NCBI RefSeq assembly: GCF_014692525.1
Contig: NZ_JACNYL010000003.1
Location: 868,001 to 932,000 of the forward strand
Source of the DNA: Sphingobacterium chuzhouense
GTDB lineage: Bacteria > Bacteroidota > Bacteroidia > Sphingobacteriales > Sphingobacteriaceae
Reading direction: 5' to 3'
DNA length: 64,000 bases
Made by a program: the position numbers and the translations under genes. This document shows positions 16,638 to 26,118 of the stretch, piece by piece (the stretch's first letter is position 1; every line of letters begins with the position of its first letter). The notes under the pieces are model-generated. The model was not told the DNA's origin, ran no database searches, and worked only from the letters and a program-made list of their open reading frames with translations.

Positions 16638-17324
16638 ATGATTGATATTTTAAGACGTTATTCCTATTTATTTTTTGGCATTTTACTGTTATCCTGTAAT
16701 AACGGAACATCGCACACCACCGAAAACAAAAACGAAAAAAATGAGCAGGAGTCCCCCGCTAAAAAAGAAACCATTCGCAACATTCTTTTTTTCGGCAATA
16801 GTCTGACAGCAGGCTATGGTTTAGATGATCCGCAAGAGGCTTTTCCCGCACTGATACAAGCAAAAATAGATTCCTTAGATCTACCCTACCATTGTATAAA
16901 CGCAGGGCTGAGTGGAGAAACAAGTGCCGGAGGAAAAGAACGTATAGATTGGTTATTACAGCAACCTGTCGATATATTTGTATTGGAACTCGGTGCCAAC
17001 GATGGACTGCGAGGTGTATCTCCAACATCCACCTATGAAAATCTAAGCGATATTGTAGAAAAAGTGCTGAAAGCAAACCCCGATTGCAAATTAGTACTTG
17101 CTGGAATGAAAGTGCCCCCTAGCATGGGGCAGGACTACTTCAACGAATTCGAAGCGCTGTTTCCTCGCCTAGCCAAACAATACAATATGGCTCTGGTACC
17201 TTTTCTGCTGGATAATGTGGCAGGTATAGGAGATTTAAATCAAGCAGATGCGGTGCACCCGACTGCCGAAGGACAAAAAATTCTGGCACATAATGTCTGG
17301 GCTGTTCTAGAACCCTTACTCTAA
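16638..17324 (+). CDS. tesA: GDSL/SGNH lipase-esterase, TesA-like lipoprotein
   Basis: 228 residues. The N-terminus is a lipoprotein signal with lipobox LLLSC (Cys at about 20), so the enzyme is probably membrane-anchored and extracytoplasmic. SGNH landmarks are present: FFGNSLTAGYGL with the nucleophile Ser at about 55, GLSGETSAGG, LELGANDGLRG (about 115-125) and DAVHPTAEGQ with the Asp-His pair (about 205-208). TesA-type enzymes hydrolyse thioesters and short aryl or acyl esters. It lies 9 bases before an ABC ATPase/permease pair; the same tesA-ybbA-ybbP neighbourhood is known in proteobacteria, although the orientation differs there. Confidence 0.88.
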   Translation: MIDILRRYSYLFFGILLLSCNNGTSHTTENKNEKNEQESPAKKETIRNILFFGNSLTAGYGLDDPQEAFPALIQAKIDSLDLPYHCINAGLSGETSAGGKERIDWLLQQPVDIFVLELGANDGLRGVSPTSTYENLSDIVEKVLKANPDCKLVLAGMKVPPSMGQDYFNEFEALFPRLAKQYNMALVPFLLDNVAGIGDLNQADAVHPTAEGQKILAHNVWAVLEPLL

Positions 17325-17333
17325 AAAACAACT

Positions 17334-18002
17334 ATGTCATCCACTATTTTACAATTGGACCAAGTTTCTAAAAATTATAATCTTGGCAATACCGTCATCC
17401 CTATTTTAAAAAACATCAGCTTCGAGATCAATACCGGCGACACGGTATCCATAGTTGGGCCTTCAGGTAGTGGTAAAACAACTTTGCTAGGTTTATGTGC
17501 CGGTTTGGATCAATGCAGTGAAGGAACGATCACCTTGAACGGGATAAAACTCAACGGTCTTACGGAAGATCAATTGGCACAGGTACGCAATGAACATGTT
17601 GGATTCGTGTTCCAGAACTTCCAATTGCTCCCTACACTCACTGCACTCGAAAATGTACTGGTTCCCATGGAACTACGCGGCATGCGAAATATGAATGATA
17701 AGGCCATTGCTTTACTGGATCGCGTGGGCTTGTCAACAAGAGCTGGCCATTACCCATCACAACTATCCGGCGGAGAACAGCAACGCGTGTCTTTAGCTCG
17801 CGCATTTGCCAATAGTCCAAAGATATTGTTTGCAGACGAACCGACGGGAAACCTTGATGCAGAAACCAGCAAGGTGGTAGAAGATATGCTCTTTGAGCTC
17901 AACCGTGAATCAGGGACGACATTGGTCGTTGTTACCCACGATATGGAACTCGCGGCAAAAACACAACGTATAATCCCCATTAAAGGAGGAACGATAGCAT
18001 GA
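17334..18002 (+). CDS. ybbA: ABC transporter ATP-binding protein, YbbA/LolD-like
   Basis: 222 residues, a single nucleotide-binding domain. Walker A GPSGSGKTT (about 43-51), Q-loop FVFQNFQLL, signature LSGGEQQR (about 143-150), Walker B ILFADEPTG and the switch His in VVVTHDME are all intact. It belongs to the LolD/MacB/YbbA group that powers FtsX-type permeases for extracting lipids or hydrophobic molecules from the membrane. It overlaps the permease start by 4 bases (ATGA) and follows the TesA-like lipoprotein gene by 9, indicating one operon. Confidence 0.93.
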   Translation: MSSTILQLDQVSKNYNLGNTVIPILKNISFEINTGDTVSIVGPSGSGKTTLLGLCAGLDQCSEGTITLNGIKLNGLTEDQLAQVRNEHVGFVFQNFQLLPTLTALENVLVPMELRGMRNMNDKAIALLDRVGLSTRAGHYPSQLSGGEQQRVSLARAFANSPKILFADEPTGNLDAETSKVVEDMLFELNRESGTTLVVVTHDMELAAKTQRIIPIKGGTIA

Positions 18003-20530
18003 ATTGGCGATGGATTTTCTTGATGGCATGGCGTGATAGCCGAAAAAACCGCTCCAGGTTGTTGCTTTTTATTTCTTCCATTGTATTCGGTATCGCGGCA
18101 CTGGTCGCTATGAAATCCTTTAACAAAAATCTAAAACGGGATATCGATAAGCAGGCGGCGCTACTTATCGGTGCCGATCTAGATTTACGGAGCACGCGAA
18201 AACCCGACAGTTCCACATTGGCTTTCATCGATTCCATCAAGAACTTAAGCGAGCAAATGGCAACTGAAGAGCGGTTTATGTCGATGATCCGTTTTCCAAA
18301 AGCCGATGGCTCGCGTTTAGTGCAAGTCCGTGCTTTAACAGGCGATTTTCCTTTCTATGGAAATTTGGAAACGCTACCGCATGACGCCTATAAACGGTTC
18401 GGAAAAGAGCCAGAAGTTCTTGTCGAGAAAACACTTCTGATACAGTATGGCGCCGAGGTGGGAGATTCAGTTCAACTGGGCATAAACGATTTCGTTGTCA
18501 GTGGAAACCTTGTGGCGCAACCAGGACAAACAGCCATGCGCGGCGCCATGGCCCCCACGGTATTTGTTCCTTTGGCACACCTTGAAAATAGTGGGCTGCA
18601 ACAAACCGGAAGCCGGATCGAATACCATTACTATTTCAAATTCCCCTCCCAATTGCGGGCGGACGATTTTGTAGAACAACAGAAAGAACGCCTCTCACAG
18701 CTACAACTGCGCAGTGCCACGGTATCGACTACGAAAGAAAATACAGGACGTTCCTTCTCCGACATGGCTCATTTCATGGAGCTTGTCGGTTTCGTAGCGT
18801 TGCTATTGGGTTGTATCGGTGTCTCGAGTGCCGTCCACATTTATATTCGGGAAAAATTGGTATCGGTGGCCATACTGCGGTGTCTGGGAACGAGTTCGCG
18901 TCAAGCCTTTTTTATCTTTCTGGTGCAATTTGCATCCATCGGTTTAATAGGTGGCATATTAGGTGCTACGTTGGGAACACTAATCCAGTATGCGATTCCC
19001 ATTGTTATGCAAGATATTGTCCCCGTTGCGCTGAGCAATCGAATATCCTTGAAAGCGATAACGGAGGGTATAGGCTTGGGATTAGTAATTTCCGTCCTGT
19101 TTGCTTTATTGCCTCTTATTTCCGTGAGACATATTTCTCCTTTACATTCATTACGGGTCAGCGATGAGCCCCAACCATTATGGAAAGACAGCCTGAGGTG
19201 GTGGATCTATTTATTGATATTGATTTTTATAATTGTATTTGCCCGTCTACAGCTGAATGAATGGACACAAACCTTATTTTTTATCTCGGGTTTAGGTCTT
19301 ACATTTGCTCTCCTATACGGTGTGGCAAACGGCTTCATGTATTTAATCAGACGGTATTTTCCAAAAAAATGGCCGTATCTATGGAGACAGGGCCTATCCA
19401 ATCTATACCGACCGAACAATCAAACGATTGTATTATTGATTTCGATTGGGTTAGGTACTGCCTTGATTGCAACCTTATTTTTCGTGCAGGATATGCTTTT
19501 GCAACGTGTGAAGATAGCATCAGCCGAAAACCAGGCCAACATGGTACTTTTTGATATCCAACCTCCACAACGCGATACCATTAAAAACATGACGCGCGAA
19601 GCAGGATTGCCTATTGTAGAGGATGTTCCGATTATCACCATGCAGCTCACGGCCATCAATGGTAAAAGGGCAAATGATTACCTATCGGATTCGACTTCAA
19701 CTGTTTCCGCGAGATCGTTCAGGGGAGAAATCCGGGCTACCTTCCGAGATTCGCTCACGTTATCCGAGAAAGTGGCAGAAGGTCACTGGATAGGCAGTAC
19801 AACACCGGGAGAAGTAGGACAAGTATCTTTGGAAAAAAGTTATGCGAACAGAATCGGCGTAGCGATTGGAGACAGTTTGCTGTTCAACGTACAGGGGGTT
19901 GAAATACCAGCCATAGTAAGCAGCTTTCGAGAAGTGGACTGGAACCGTTTTCAATCAAATTTTAGGGTGGTTTTTGCAAAAGGCAGTATTGACAACGCTC
20001 CAAAGTTTTATCTGATGATGACGCACGTTGACGACGAAAATCAATCAGCCACATTTCAGCAAGCGATTGTCAATCGCTTTCCCAATGTGTCCGTTATCGA
20101 TATCAATACCGCTATTGATATTTTGGAGAGCCTGTTGCAAAGAATCGCCTTTGTCATCCAATTTATCGGCTCTTTTAGTATTCTGACCGGGCTTGTGGTT
20201 TTAATCGCGTCTGTAAGAATCAGTAAATATCAGCGTTTAAGAGAAAATGTGCTTTTGCGGACTATAGGCGCCAGCCGCCGTCAGGTATTTACGATAACAG
20301 CAAGCGAATATCTGCTGCTAGGTATACTGGCTTCAATTACCGGTATCATCATAGCACTTATTGCAAGTAATCTTTTGGGCATATTTATATTTGAAACGGT
20401 CTTTGCTCCTTCAATCGTCTTTATTTTCGTGCTGACAGTACTTGTTTCAACACTAACGGTCGGTATAGGCATAACCAACAGCCTATCGGTGCTGAACCGC
20501 GCTCCTTTGGAGGCGCTGCGGAAAGAATAA
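17999..20530 (+). CDS. ybbP: ABC transporter permease, YbbP-like (two FtsX domains)
   Basis: 843 residues. A membrane segment near the N-terminus (LLLFISSIVFGIAALVAM) is followed by a large extracytoplasmic domain, an FtsX domain (about 255-380) with further helices, a second extracytoplasmic domain (about 480-690) and a C-terminal FtsX domain (about 700-843). This tandem layout matches the YbbP group of predicted lysophospholipase L1 biosynthesis-associated permeases. It pairs with the ATPase gene it overlaps. The substrate is unknown; partnership with a TesA-like esterase suggests handling of a lipid or toxic ester. Confidence 0.88.
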   Translation: MNWRWIFLMAWRDSRKNRSRLLLFISSIVFGIAALVAMKSFNKNLKRDIDKQAALLIGADLDLRSTRKPDSSTLAFIDSIKNLSEQMATEERFMSMIRFPKADGSRLVQVRALTGDFPFYGNLETLPHDAYKRFGKEPEVLVEKTLLIQYGAEVGDSVQLGINDFVVSGNLVAQPGQTAMRGAMAPTVFVPLAHLENSGLQQTGSRIEYHYYFKFPSQLRADDFVEQQKERLSQLQLRSATVSTTKENTGRSFSDMAHFMELVGFVALLLGCIGVSSAVHIYIREKLVSVAILRCLGTSSRQAFFIFLVQFASIGLIGGILGATLGTLIQYAIPIVMQDIVPVALSNRISLKAITEGIGLGLVISVLFALLPLISVRHISPLHSLRVSDEPQPLWKDSLRWWIYLLILIFIIVFARLQLNEWTQTLFFISGLGLTFALLYGVANGFMYLIRRYFPKKWPYLWRQGLSNLYRPNNQTIVLLISIGLGTALIATLFFVQDMLLQRVKIASAENQANMVLFDIQPPQRDTIKNMTREAGLPIVEDVPIITMQLTAINGKRANDYLSDSTSTVSARSFRGEIRATFRDSLTLSEKVAEGHWIGSTTPGEVGQVSLEKSYANRIGVAIGDSLLFNVQGVEIPAIVSSFREVDWNRFQSNFRVVFAKGSIDNAPKFYLMMTHVDDENQSATFQQAIVNRFPNVSVIDINTAIDILESLLQRIAFVIQFIGSFSILTGLVVLIASVRISKYQRLRENVLLRTIGASRRQVFTITASEYLLLGILASITGIIIALIASNLLGIFIFETVFAPSIVFIFVLTVLVSTLTVGIGITNSLSVLNRAPLEALRKE

Positions 20531-20562
20531 CATATTTCTGCACAAACGCTATCGGTCTGGGG

Positions 20563-21942
20563 CTATAAAAGCACGCCACCCAATATCAGTGTAGCAATAG
20601 TGAAATAAATAATTAGTCCCGTAACATCCACCAACGTCGATACAAATGGTGCGGATGAACTTGCCGGATCTGCACCTAATCGACGAAGGATGAAAGGAAG
20701 CATCGAGCCGGTCAGAGAACCCCACATGACCACACCTACCAAGGATAAGCTGACTACTAATCCCACCAAAACCCAATATTCTCCATACGCATGAGCAAAA
20801 GCTTCCCATCCCGCAATACGGGCAAATCCTAAAGCACCTAATATCAACCCTAAGAATAATCCTGAAAGTATTTCGCGTTTCATTACCCGCCACCAATCCA
20901 TCAACGTTACTTCCCCCATCGCCATCGCCTGGATAATCAACGTTGATGCTTGGGAACCACTATTTCCTCCACTAGACATAATCAAGGGCATCAGTGCCAT
21001 CAGAAAAACGGCTTTCTCCAGCTGTCCTTCAAAATGCTCTATCACGGTCGCTGTCAACAATTGTCCTAAGAAAAGTACAATCAACCATCCCCCGCGCTTT
21101 TTTACCAAATGGAAGATAGAGACATCTAAATAAGGTTCATCTAACGCTTCCGTACCCCCAATACGTTGCATATCTTCGGTATATTCTTCGTTGGCTACCC
21201 AGAGAATATCATCGATCGTCACGATGCCCAACATAATATCCTGCTCGTCCACGACTGGAAGGGCAACCCGGTTATTCATCCGGAACACATTGACAGCTTC
21301 CTCTTGCGGATCGTCGGCATGCAATGATATCAACCGGTTGTCAATCAACTCATCAACCTTTGTATCCGGGTCTGATATAAGAATGTCCCGAATACGAAGG
21401 TCATCCATCAAACGACCTTCATTATCGATAACATATAATACGTCAATTGTCTCCGATGCATTACCATAGCGTCTTACGTGGTCTAACACCCGAGTGATAG
21501 TCCAATGAGGCTTCACGGTGATATAATCGGGCGTCATCAAACGTCCCACACTATCTTCGGGATAACCTAAAAGAGATAAAGCTTCTTTTCGCTCGTCTGG
21601 AGAAAGCATGATGATAAGATGCTTGACGACGTCACCTTTTAACTCACTAAAAAAGGACGTACGATCATCGGGAGGCATTTCGTTAATCAGCTCGCGGGCT
21701 TTATTCGCTGATAATTTTTTGAATATCCGTTCTTGCGTCGGGAAATCCAAGATACCGAAAACGCGGACAGCTCTGTTTATATTAAGCGTTTCTATAAATA
21801 GGGCGGCATGCTCTGGAAGACTGTCGATTAGTTCTTCGACGTCGGAAATGTTCTGCTCATTTAGAAAATCTTGCAGTTGGGAGATATCACCGGACTCAAT
21901 CCAATTTTCCACAAGATCTATCTGCATTTCTAATTCTTCCAT
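20563..21942 (-). CDS. mgtE: Magnesium transporter MgtE
   Basis: 459 residues. The layout is that of MgtE: a helical N-domain (about 1-135) with FLNEQNISDVEELIDSLPEH, a tandem CBS pair (about 140-260) that senses cytoplasmic Mg2+, a plug helix, and five membrane helices (about 290-459) with PLIMSSGGNSGSQASTLIIQAMAMGE lining the pore (the hallmark GGNxGxQ is within it). It is an inner-membrane Mg2+ channel gated by the cytoplasmic domains. AGGAGGG lies 5 bases before the ATG, an unusually strong ribosome binding site for this phylum. No riboswitch was recognised upstream. Confidence 0.95.
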   Translation of the reverse strand: MEELEMQIDLVENWIESGDISQLQDFLNEQNISDVEELIDSLPEHAALFIETLNINRAVRVFGILDFPTQERIFKKLSANKARELINEMPPDDRTSFFSELKGDVVKHLIIMLSPDERKEALSLLGYPEDSVGRLMTPDYITVKPHWTITRVLDHVRRYGNASETIDVLYVIDNEGRLMDDLRIRDILISDPDTKVDELIDNRLISLHADDPQEEAVNVFRMNNRVALPVVDEQDIMLGIVTIDDILWVANEEYTEDMQRIGGTEALDEPYLDVSIFHLVKKRGGWLIVLFLGQLLTATVIEHFEGQLEKAVFLMALMPLIMSSGGNSGSQASTLIIQAMAMGEVTLMDWWRVMKREILSGLFLGLILGALGFARIAGWEAFAHAYGEYWVLVGLVVSLSLVGVVMWGSLTGSMLPFILRRLGADPASSSAPFVSTLVDVTGLIIYFTIATLILGGVLL

Positions 21943-22562
21943 AAGCCCTCCTATTTAAATCCTACATTGGTATCAAATTATTTTTGTCGCAGCAAAAGTC
22001 GACTTTTTAGTTGGTAATAACAAAAAGTAGACGCAAGTGTTTATCGGGACATTTTCCGGTACCGATAAAATGACAATATGTCATCAACGAAAACAACTAT
22101 TTTTTTTGCTGCCCCCACGCTGGAATGGATCATCAAAGTTTCCTTTACAATGTATGCGAAAGTCATTATTATCATCGGAAGCACAACCTCCGACCTAATT
22201 CAAATATCTCACGGACCCAGTGATGATTCTTCTCTCGACAACACCCTTTCAACTTTCCGCAATACATTTTTCGCCACTGATGAAAACAACATATTGATCA
22301 TAGTGAAATCTAACAATTTTATCCTATCTTGCAGAGAAAATATAATGATTATTACCAAAAACATAAATGTACTTTGTTAACGTCATGACCTGTTAATAAT
22401 CATAGAAAAATGTGTTTTTTCTAATATAAAAATACGATAATATAAAACATATATTTTATTAATTATCATAATATTAATTAAACCAAATAAAGTAAATATT
22501 TATAAATAAAGCTAAAAATAAGCTAAAAATTTTAGTATATAGATATAAAACCATAAATATAA
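21943..22562. other. 620-base intergenic region, divergent promoters, no confident gene
   Basis: The region separates mgtE (leftward) from the large secreted protein gene at 22563. The last 180 bases are very AT-rich and probably hold the promoter of the latter. A frame of 100 codons (22078-22380, plus) and one of 51 codons (22209-22364, minus) overlap each other. Neither has a convincing ribosome site or a recognisable sequence, so I do not call them. Confidence 0.5.
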
Positions 22563-25373
22563 ATGAATAAACATATATATATCAGCATTTTATCATTATT
22601 GATATTATTAATAAATATACATACATCCAAAGGACAGATTATTGACAACGACCAAGCACATTCTTCTGTCAAATGGCGTCAGATTGATGCCGAAAATTTC
22701 CGTCTGCTTTTCCCAAGCACTTTTGAAAATACAGCGAAAAAGTTAGCGGAACAGCTCCCGAAAATACAGCAGGAAAGTCGCAAAAGTTTGCGGACCTCTC
22801 CTCCAAAAATAACATTCGTTTTACAAGGAAATCACCTTATGCAAAATGGTTTCGTACAACTTGCTCCCCGAAAATCCGAGTTGTTTGCTGTCCCCTCTTC
22901 CACTGCCGATAACCAAGAATGGCTGCCGAATTTAGCTTTACATGAACTTCGACACGTCGCCCAATTTGACAAATTGACAGGTAAATTGAAAGCCCCTTTT
23001 TTCGAACAACTCGCCTTCGCACTCTATGGATTGAACTTGCCCGCCTGGTATTTTGAAGGAGATGCGGTGCAGGTTGAAACGATGTATAGCGAAGGGGGAC
23101 GTGGCCGACTTCCTTCATGGGAAATGCCGATACGCGCCAATATACTTTCTGGTAAATCATATGGCTTTAATAAGTACGTTTTAGGTTCCTTTAAGGATAA
23201 TGTTCCGTCTTATTATACGATTGGTTTCTTCATGAGCAGCTACTTAACCAATCATCACGGCATTGCCAGCCACGAGAAAATACTGACCGATATGCGTGCC
23301 AAGTTACTACGTCCCTTCAATTTCCAACGAGCCGTGAAGTTAGTCTCCGGGAAAAAGCCAACCGGAATTTTTGACAACACCATCTTGGAACTAACAAAAA
23401 AATGGGAACAAGAATCGCCTATTTCACCAGACAAACCTAACCTGCCTACGAAAAACAGCCGGTATCCCAGCGATTATTTATTACCGCAAATGAATGGAGA
23501 CCAAGAGCTATATGTACTTAAATCCTCTCCTACCGCAGTTAATGAAATCAAGCGTTTGGATAGTTTGGGGAATGAGACCGGTGTCGTCAAAACAGGCATA
23601 CAAATAACACCTTATTTTCATCTTCGAAATAAGGAGATCGTTTGGGACGAATATCGCAAACACGCTCGATTTGGCAAACAAACGTACAATGTAATCAATG
23701 TATATGATACGGAAACCGGACGTACCAGAACACTGACAAAAGCATCCCGCTTTTACTCCCCTGCTTTTCATCCGACTCGTGATGAGATAGTCGTTGTTGA
23801 AGTAAATCCGGCAAACTTAAGCAGATTGGTTATACTCGATTCCAAAACAGGCGAAATACGAGATAGCGTTGCTGTTCCTAACGGAATGCATATACAACAG
23901 CCGAAATATGATACCTCCGGCGATAAAGTTGTGGCTATCGCCGTTACGGAACAGGGAACAAATCTAGTGGAATTTAACTTGATAACTAAAGAGCTTGATC
24001 TCGTCCTTCCATGGGGAAATCAGCAATTGGAACGTCCTTTTTATTATCATGACGATATTATTTTCAAAGCACACAACGACGGTGTTGATAACATTTATCT
24101 GTTTAATAGGGCTACAGGGCAACATAAATTGACAAATGCTGCGTATGGCGCATTCAACCCAGCAATTGCCACAAATGGATCACTATTATACAACGACTAT
24201 CAATATAACGGATACAAACTTGCGCAGAAAGAAATAGCGCTTTCCACAACCCAACAGACTGAACATATCCGTCTCCCCTATATTTCTCCCACGTTGAAAG
24301 ACATACAAAGAGACAGTTTATCGAGCGAACCAGTCTCTCCCATCGTTGTTAAAAAATATAATCCCAGCACGCATGCCATCAATTTTCATAGCCTGTCCAT
24401 TAGCGGTACTAACTTTGAGAGTTTCGATAATTACATTCCGGGCATATTCTGGCTATCAAATGATATACTAAATACTACGCAGGTTAAACTCGGCTATGAA
24501 TTTGACCCAGACATATCAAAAAGTCGCTACTCTGCGGAGGTTTCTTATAAGCGTTATTTCCCGGCATTCACCGTCCGATATATGAATAGAGGGATGGTCG
24601 GCAATGCTGTATCGGGGAATAACCCCAATAATATCATGATGTTTGATTACCGTGACCATCATGCAACCTTTGAAATGTCTATTCCACTCTCTATATACCG
24701 GCGCAATATGGTATACAGTTACGGTGTTAATTTTGGCACATCGTATACAAAGCGCTACAATACCAGTTTACAGTTGCAAAACTTCCAGGATGTCATTGCT
24801 TTCCCATTGAATTATCAAGTATATATCAATAGAAATAGCATGCGAAGTAAGATGGATCTGGCGCCACGTTGGGGGCAAAACTTCAGTATCACCTTTCGCC
24901 ATCGCCCATTTACTACGGGTTCATCTGGAGAAGTACTATCGTTACGAACCAACTTCTATTTTCCGGGCTTGTGGACAAATCATAGCTTACAATTGCGGTT
25001 TGCTGCACAGAAGAATAGCGGTATATATTTAGGAACATATGATATTCCGATGGTTTCGGGATGGGGACATTTTAATTCGCCCATTGTCAAGAATACGGCG
25101 ATGGCAAGCTACAGACTTCCCCTCTTCTATCCGGATTGGAGCATTGGTTCCCTCGCTTACATTAAACGTTTCCAAGGATTGTTATTTTCGGATTTCCAAA
25201 ATGTGGACGAAAGCTTAGCTCCCAAAAGTTTTGGTATAGGGTTATCGGCTGACTTAAATGTATTCCGATACGTATTGCCTGATATCAATGTATCAACGAG
25301 ACTCACATACATCAATGACAATACAGCATCTAACAAAATTGTCCCTACCTTTGGGTTTAGTTACAGTTATTAA
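22563..25373 (+). CDS. Secreted peptidase-MA-like/propeller/outer-membrane barrel protein
   Basis: 936 residues. A signal peptide (MNKHIYISILSLLILLINIH, ending near SKGQ) is followed by a domain with a zinc-peptidase motif HELRH at about 127-131 and a downstream EGDAVQVET (Glu at about 165), the arrangement of a gluzincin with HExxH and a later Glu ligand. Residues about 300-600 look like repeated TolB/WD40-type blades (for example TYNVINVYDTETGRTRTLT). The last 300 residues are Tyr- and Asn-rich beta strands ending in aromatic FSYSY, as in outer-membrane barrels. The suggested architecture is a surface-anchored protease with a propeller. The genes on both sides are in separate units. Function is unknown; peptidase activity is inferred from the motif. 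Confidence 0.7.
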   Translation: MNKHIYISILSLLILLINIHTSKGQIIDNDQAHSSVKWRQIDAENFRLLFPSTFENTAKKLAEQLPKIQQESRKSLRTSPPKITFVLQGNHLMQNGFVQLAPRKSELFAVPSSTADNQEWLPNLALHELRHVAQFDKLTGKLKAPFFEQLAFALYGLNLPAWYFEGDAVQVETMYSEGGRGRLPSWEMPIRANILSGKSYGFNKYVLGSFKDNVPSYYTIGFFMSSYLTNHHGIASHEKILTDMRAKLLRPFNFQRAVKLVSGKKPTGIFDNTILELTKKWEQESPISPDKPNLPTKNSRYPSDYLLPQMNGDQELYVLKSSPTAVNEIKRLDSLGNETGVVKTGIQITPYFHLRNKEIVWDEYRKHARFGKQTYNVINVYDTETGRTRTLTKASRFYSPAFHPTRDEIVVVEVNPANLSRLVILDSKTGEIRDSVAVPNGMHIQQPKYDTSGDKVVAIAVTEQGTNLVEFNLITKELDLVLPWGNQQLERPFYYHDDIIFKAHNDGVDNIYLFNRATGQHKLTNAAYGAFNPAIATNGSLLYNDYQYNGYKLAQKEIALSTTQQTEHIRLPYISPTLKDIQRDSLSSEPVSPIVVKKYNPSTHAINFHSLSISGTNFESFDNYIPGIFWLSNDILNTTQVKLGYEFDPDISKSRYSAEVSYKRYFPAFTVRYMNRGMVGNAVSGNNPNNIMMFDYRDHHATFEMSIPLSIYRRNMVYSYGVNFGTSYTKRYNTSLQLQNFQDVIAFPLNYQVYINRNSMRSKMDLAPRWGQNFSITFRHRPFTTGSSGEVLSLRTNFYFPGLWTNHSLQLRFAAQKNSGIYLGTYDIPMVSGWGHFNSPIVKNTAMASYRLPLFYPDWSIGSLAYIKRFQGLLFSDFQNVDESLAPKSFGIGLSADLNVFRYVLPDINVSTRLTYINDNTASNKIVPTFGFSYSY

Positions 25374-25486
25374 AAATAATACGCCACCTATTAATTTAAT
25401 ATAAAAATAATATATTTATAACATTTTTGGCAAATGGCAGCCAAGGAAACATATTTAATTTTGTAACCAATTTATGTGATTAGATT

Positions 25487-26056
25487 TTGAATAAGTACGG
25501 TTCATATTCAGATTTAGAACTTGTAACGGAGCTCCAAAAAGGGGATCAAGCCGCTTATACGGAAATCTATCATCGGTTCAAGATTCCCCTTTATACTTTT
25601 TTATGGCGCCGGATACATGATAAAGAACTTGTGACCGACATCTTGCACGATGTTTTTTTAGCTATTTGGGAAAAACGGGAACAAATCCGTTATGATACTT
25701 CCTTATCAGGCTATCTTTTCTCTGCCGTGCGGAATAAACTCTTAGATACTATCGCGCACGAAAAGGTTAAACAACGTTATATCGACAGTTTCTATGAATT
25801 TATCCATATTGCGGACATGTCAGCCGACGATTTGGTCCGTTCCAAAGAGATGTCCCAGCTTATCGCAACGGAAATATCAGCCCTTCCACCAAAAACCCGA
25901 GAGGTGTTTGAGCTAAGTAGACAGTATAACCTTAGCCGAAAAGAAATAGCGCAACAACTAGGTATATCGGAGCAAACAGTGAAAAGCCACATGTTTAACG
26001 CGCTAAAAACACTAAAACTAAAACTGGGTTCTTTTCTTTTTTTATTTTTTTTATAA
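25487..26056 (+). CDS. ECF-type RNA polymerase sigma factor (FecI-like)
   Basis: 189 residues from a TTG start at 25487; no in-frame ATG lies close by, and homology-like sequence begins at once (DLELVTELQKGDQAAYTEIY). Sigma region 2 spans about 20-90 (LVTDILHDVFLAIWEKRE) and region 4 about 125-180 (LPPKTREVFELSRQYNLSRKEIAQQLGISEQTVKSH, an HTH). It is followed by a FecR-type anti-sigma gene and a SusC with an STN domain, the three-part surface-signalling device of Bacteroidota in which ligand binding outside the cell releases the sigma factor. It should direct the susC-susD operon downstream. The hydrophobic C-terminal tail (FLFLFFL) is unusual. Confidence 0.92.
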   Translation: MNKYGSYSDLELVTELQKGDQAAYTEIYHRFKIPLYTFLWRRIHDKELVTDILHDVFLAIWEKREQIRYDTSLSGYLFSAVRNKLLDTIAHEKVKQRYIDSFYEFIHIADMSADDLVRSKEMSQLIATEISALPPKTREVFELSRQYNLSRKEIAQQLGISEQTVKSHMFNALKTLKLKLGSFLFLFFL

Positions 26057-26118
26057 TTTCTTCTAACCCTTTTATCCGCCATTCCCGTCTACCTTATAAA
26101 ACCATATAAACAAGGTAC

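Noticed and set aside
22078..22380. Open frame of 100 codons
   Set aside because: No ribosome site, no recognisable sequence, and the opposite strand is open as well over part of it.
21943..22562. Mg2+ riboswitch ahead of mgtE
   Set aside because: No M-box-like structure or long leader on the mgtE side could be made out; only a strong AGGAGGG ribosome site.
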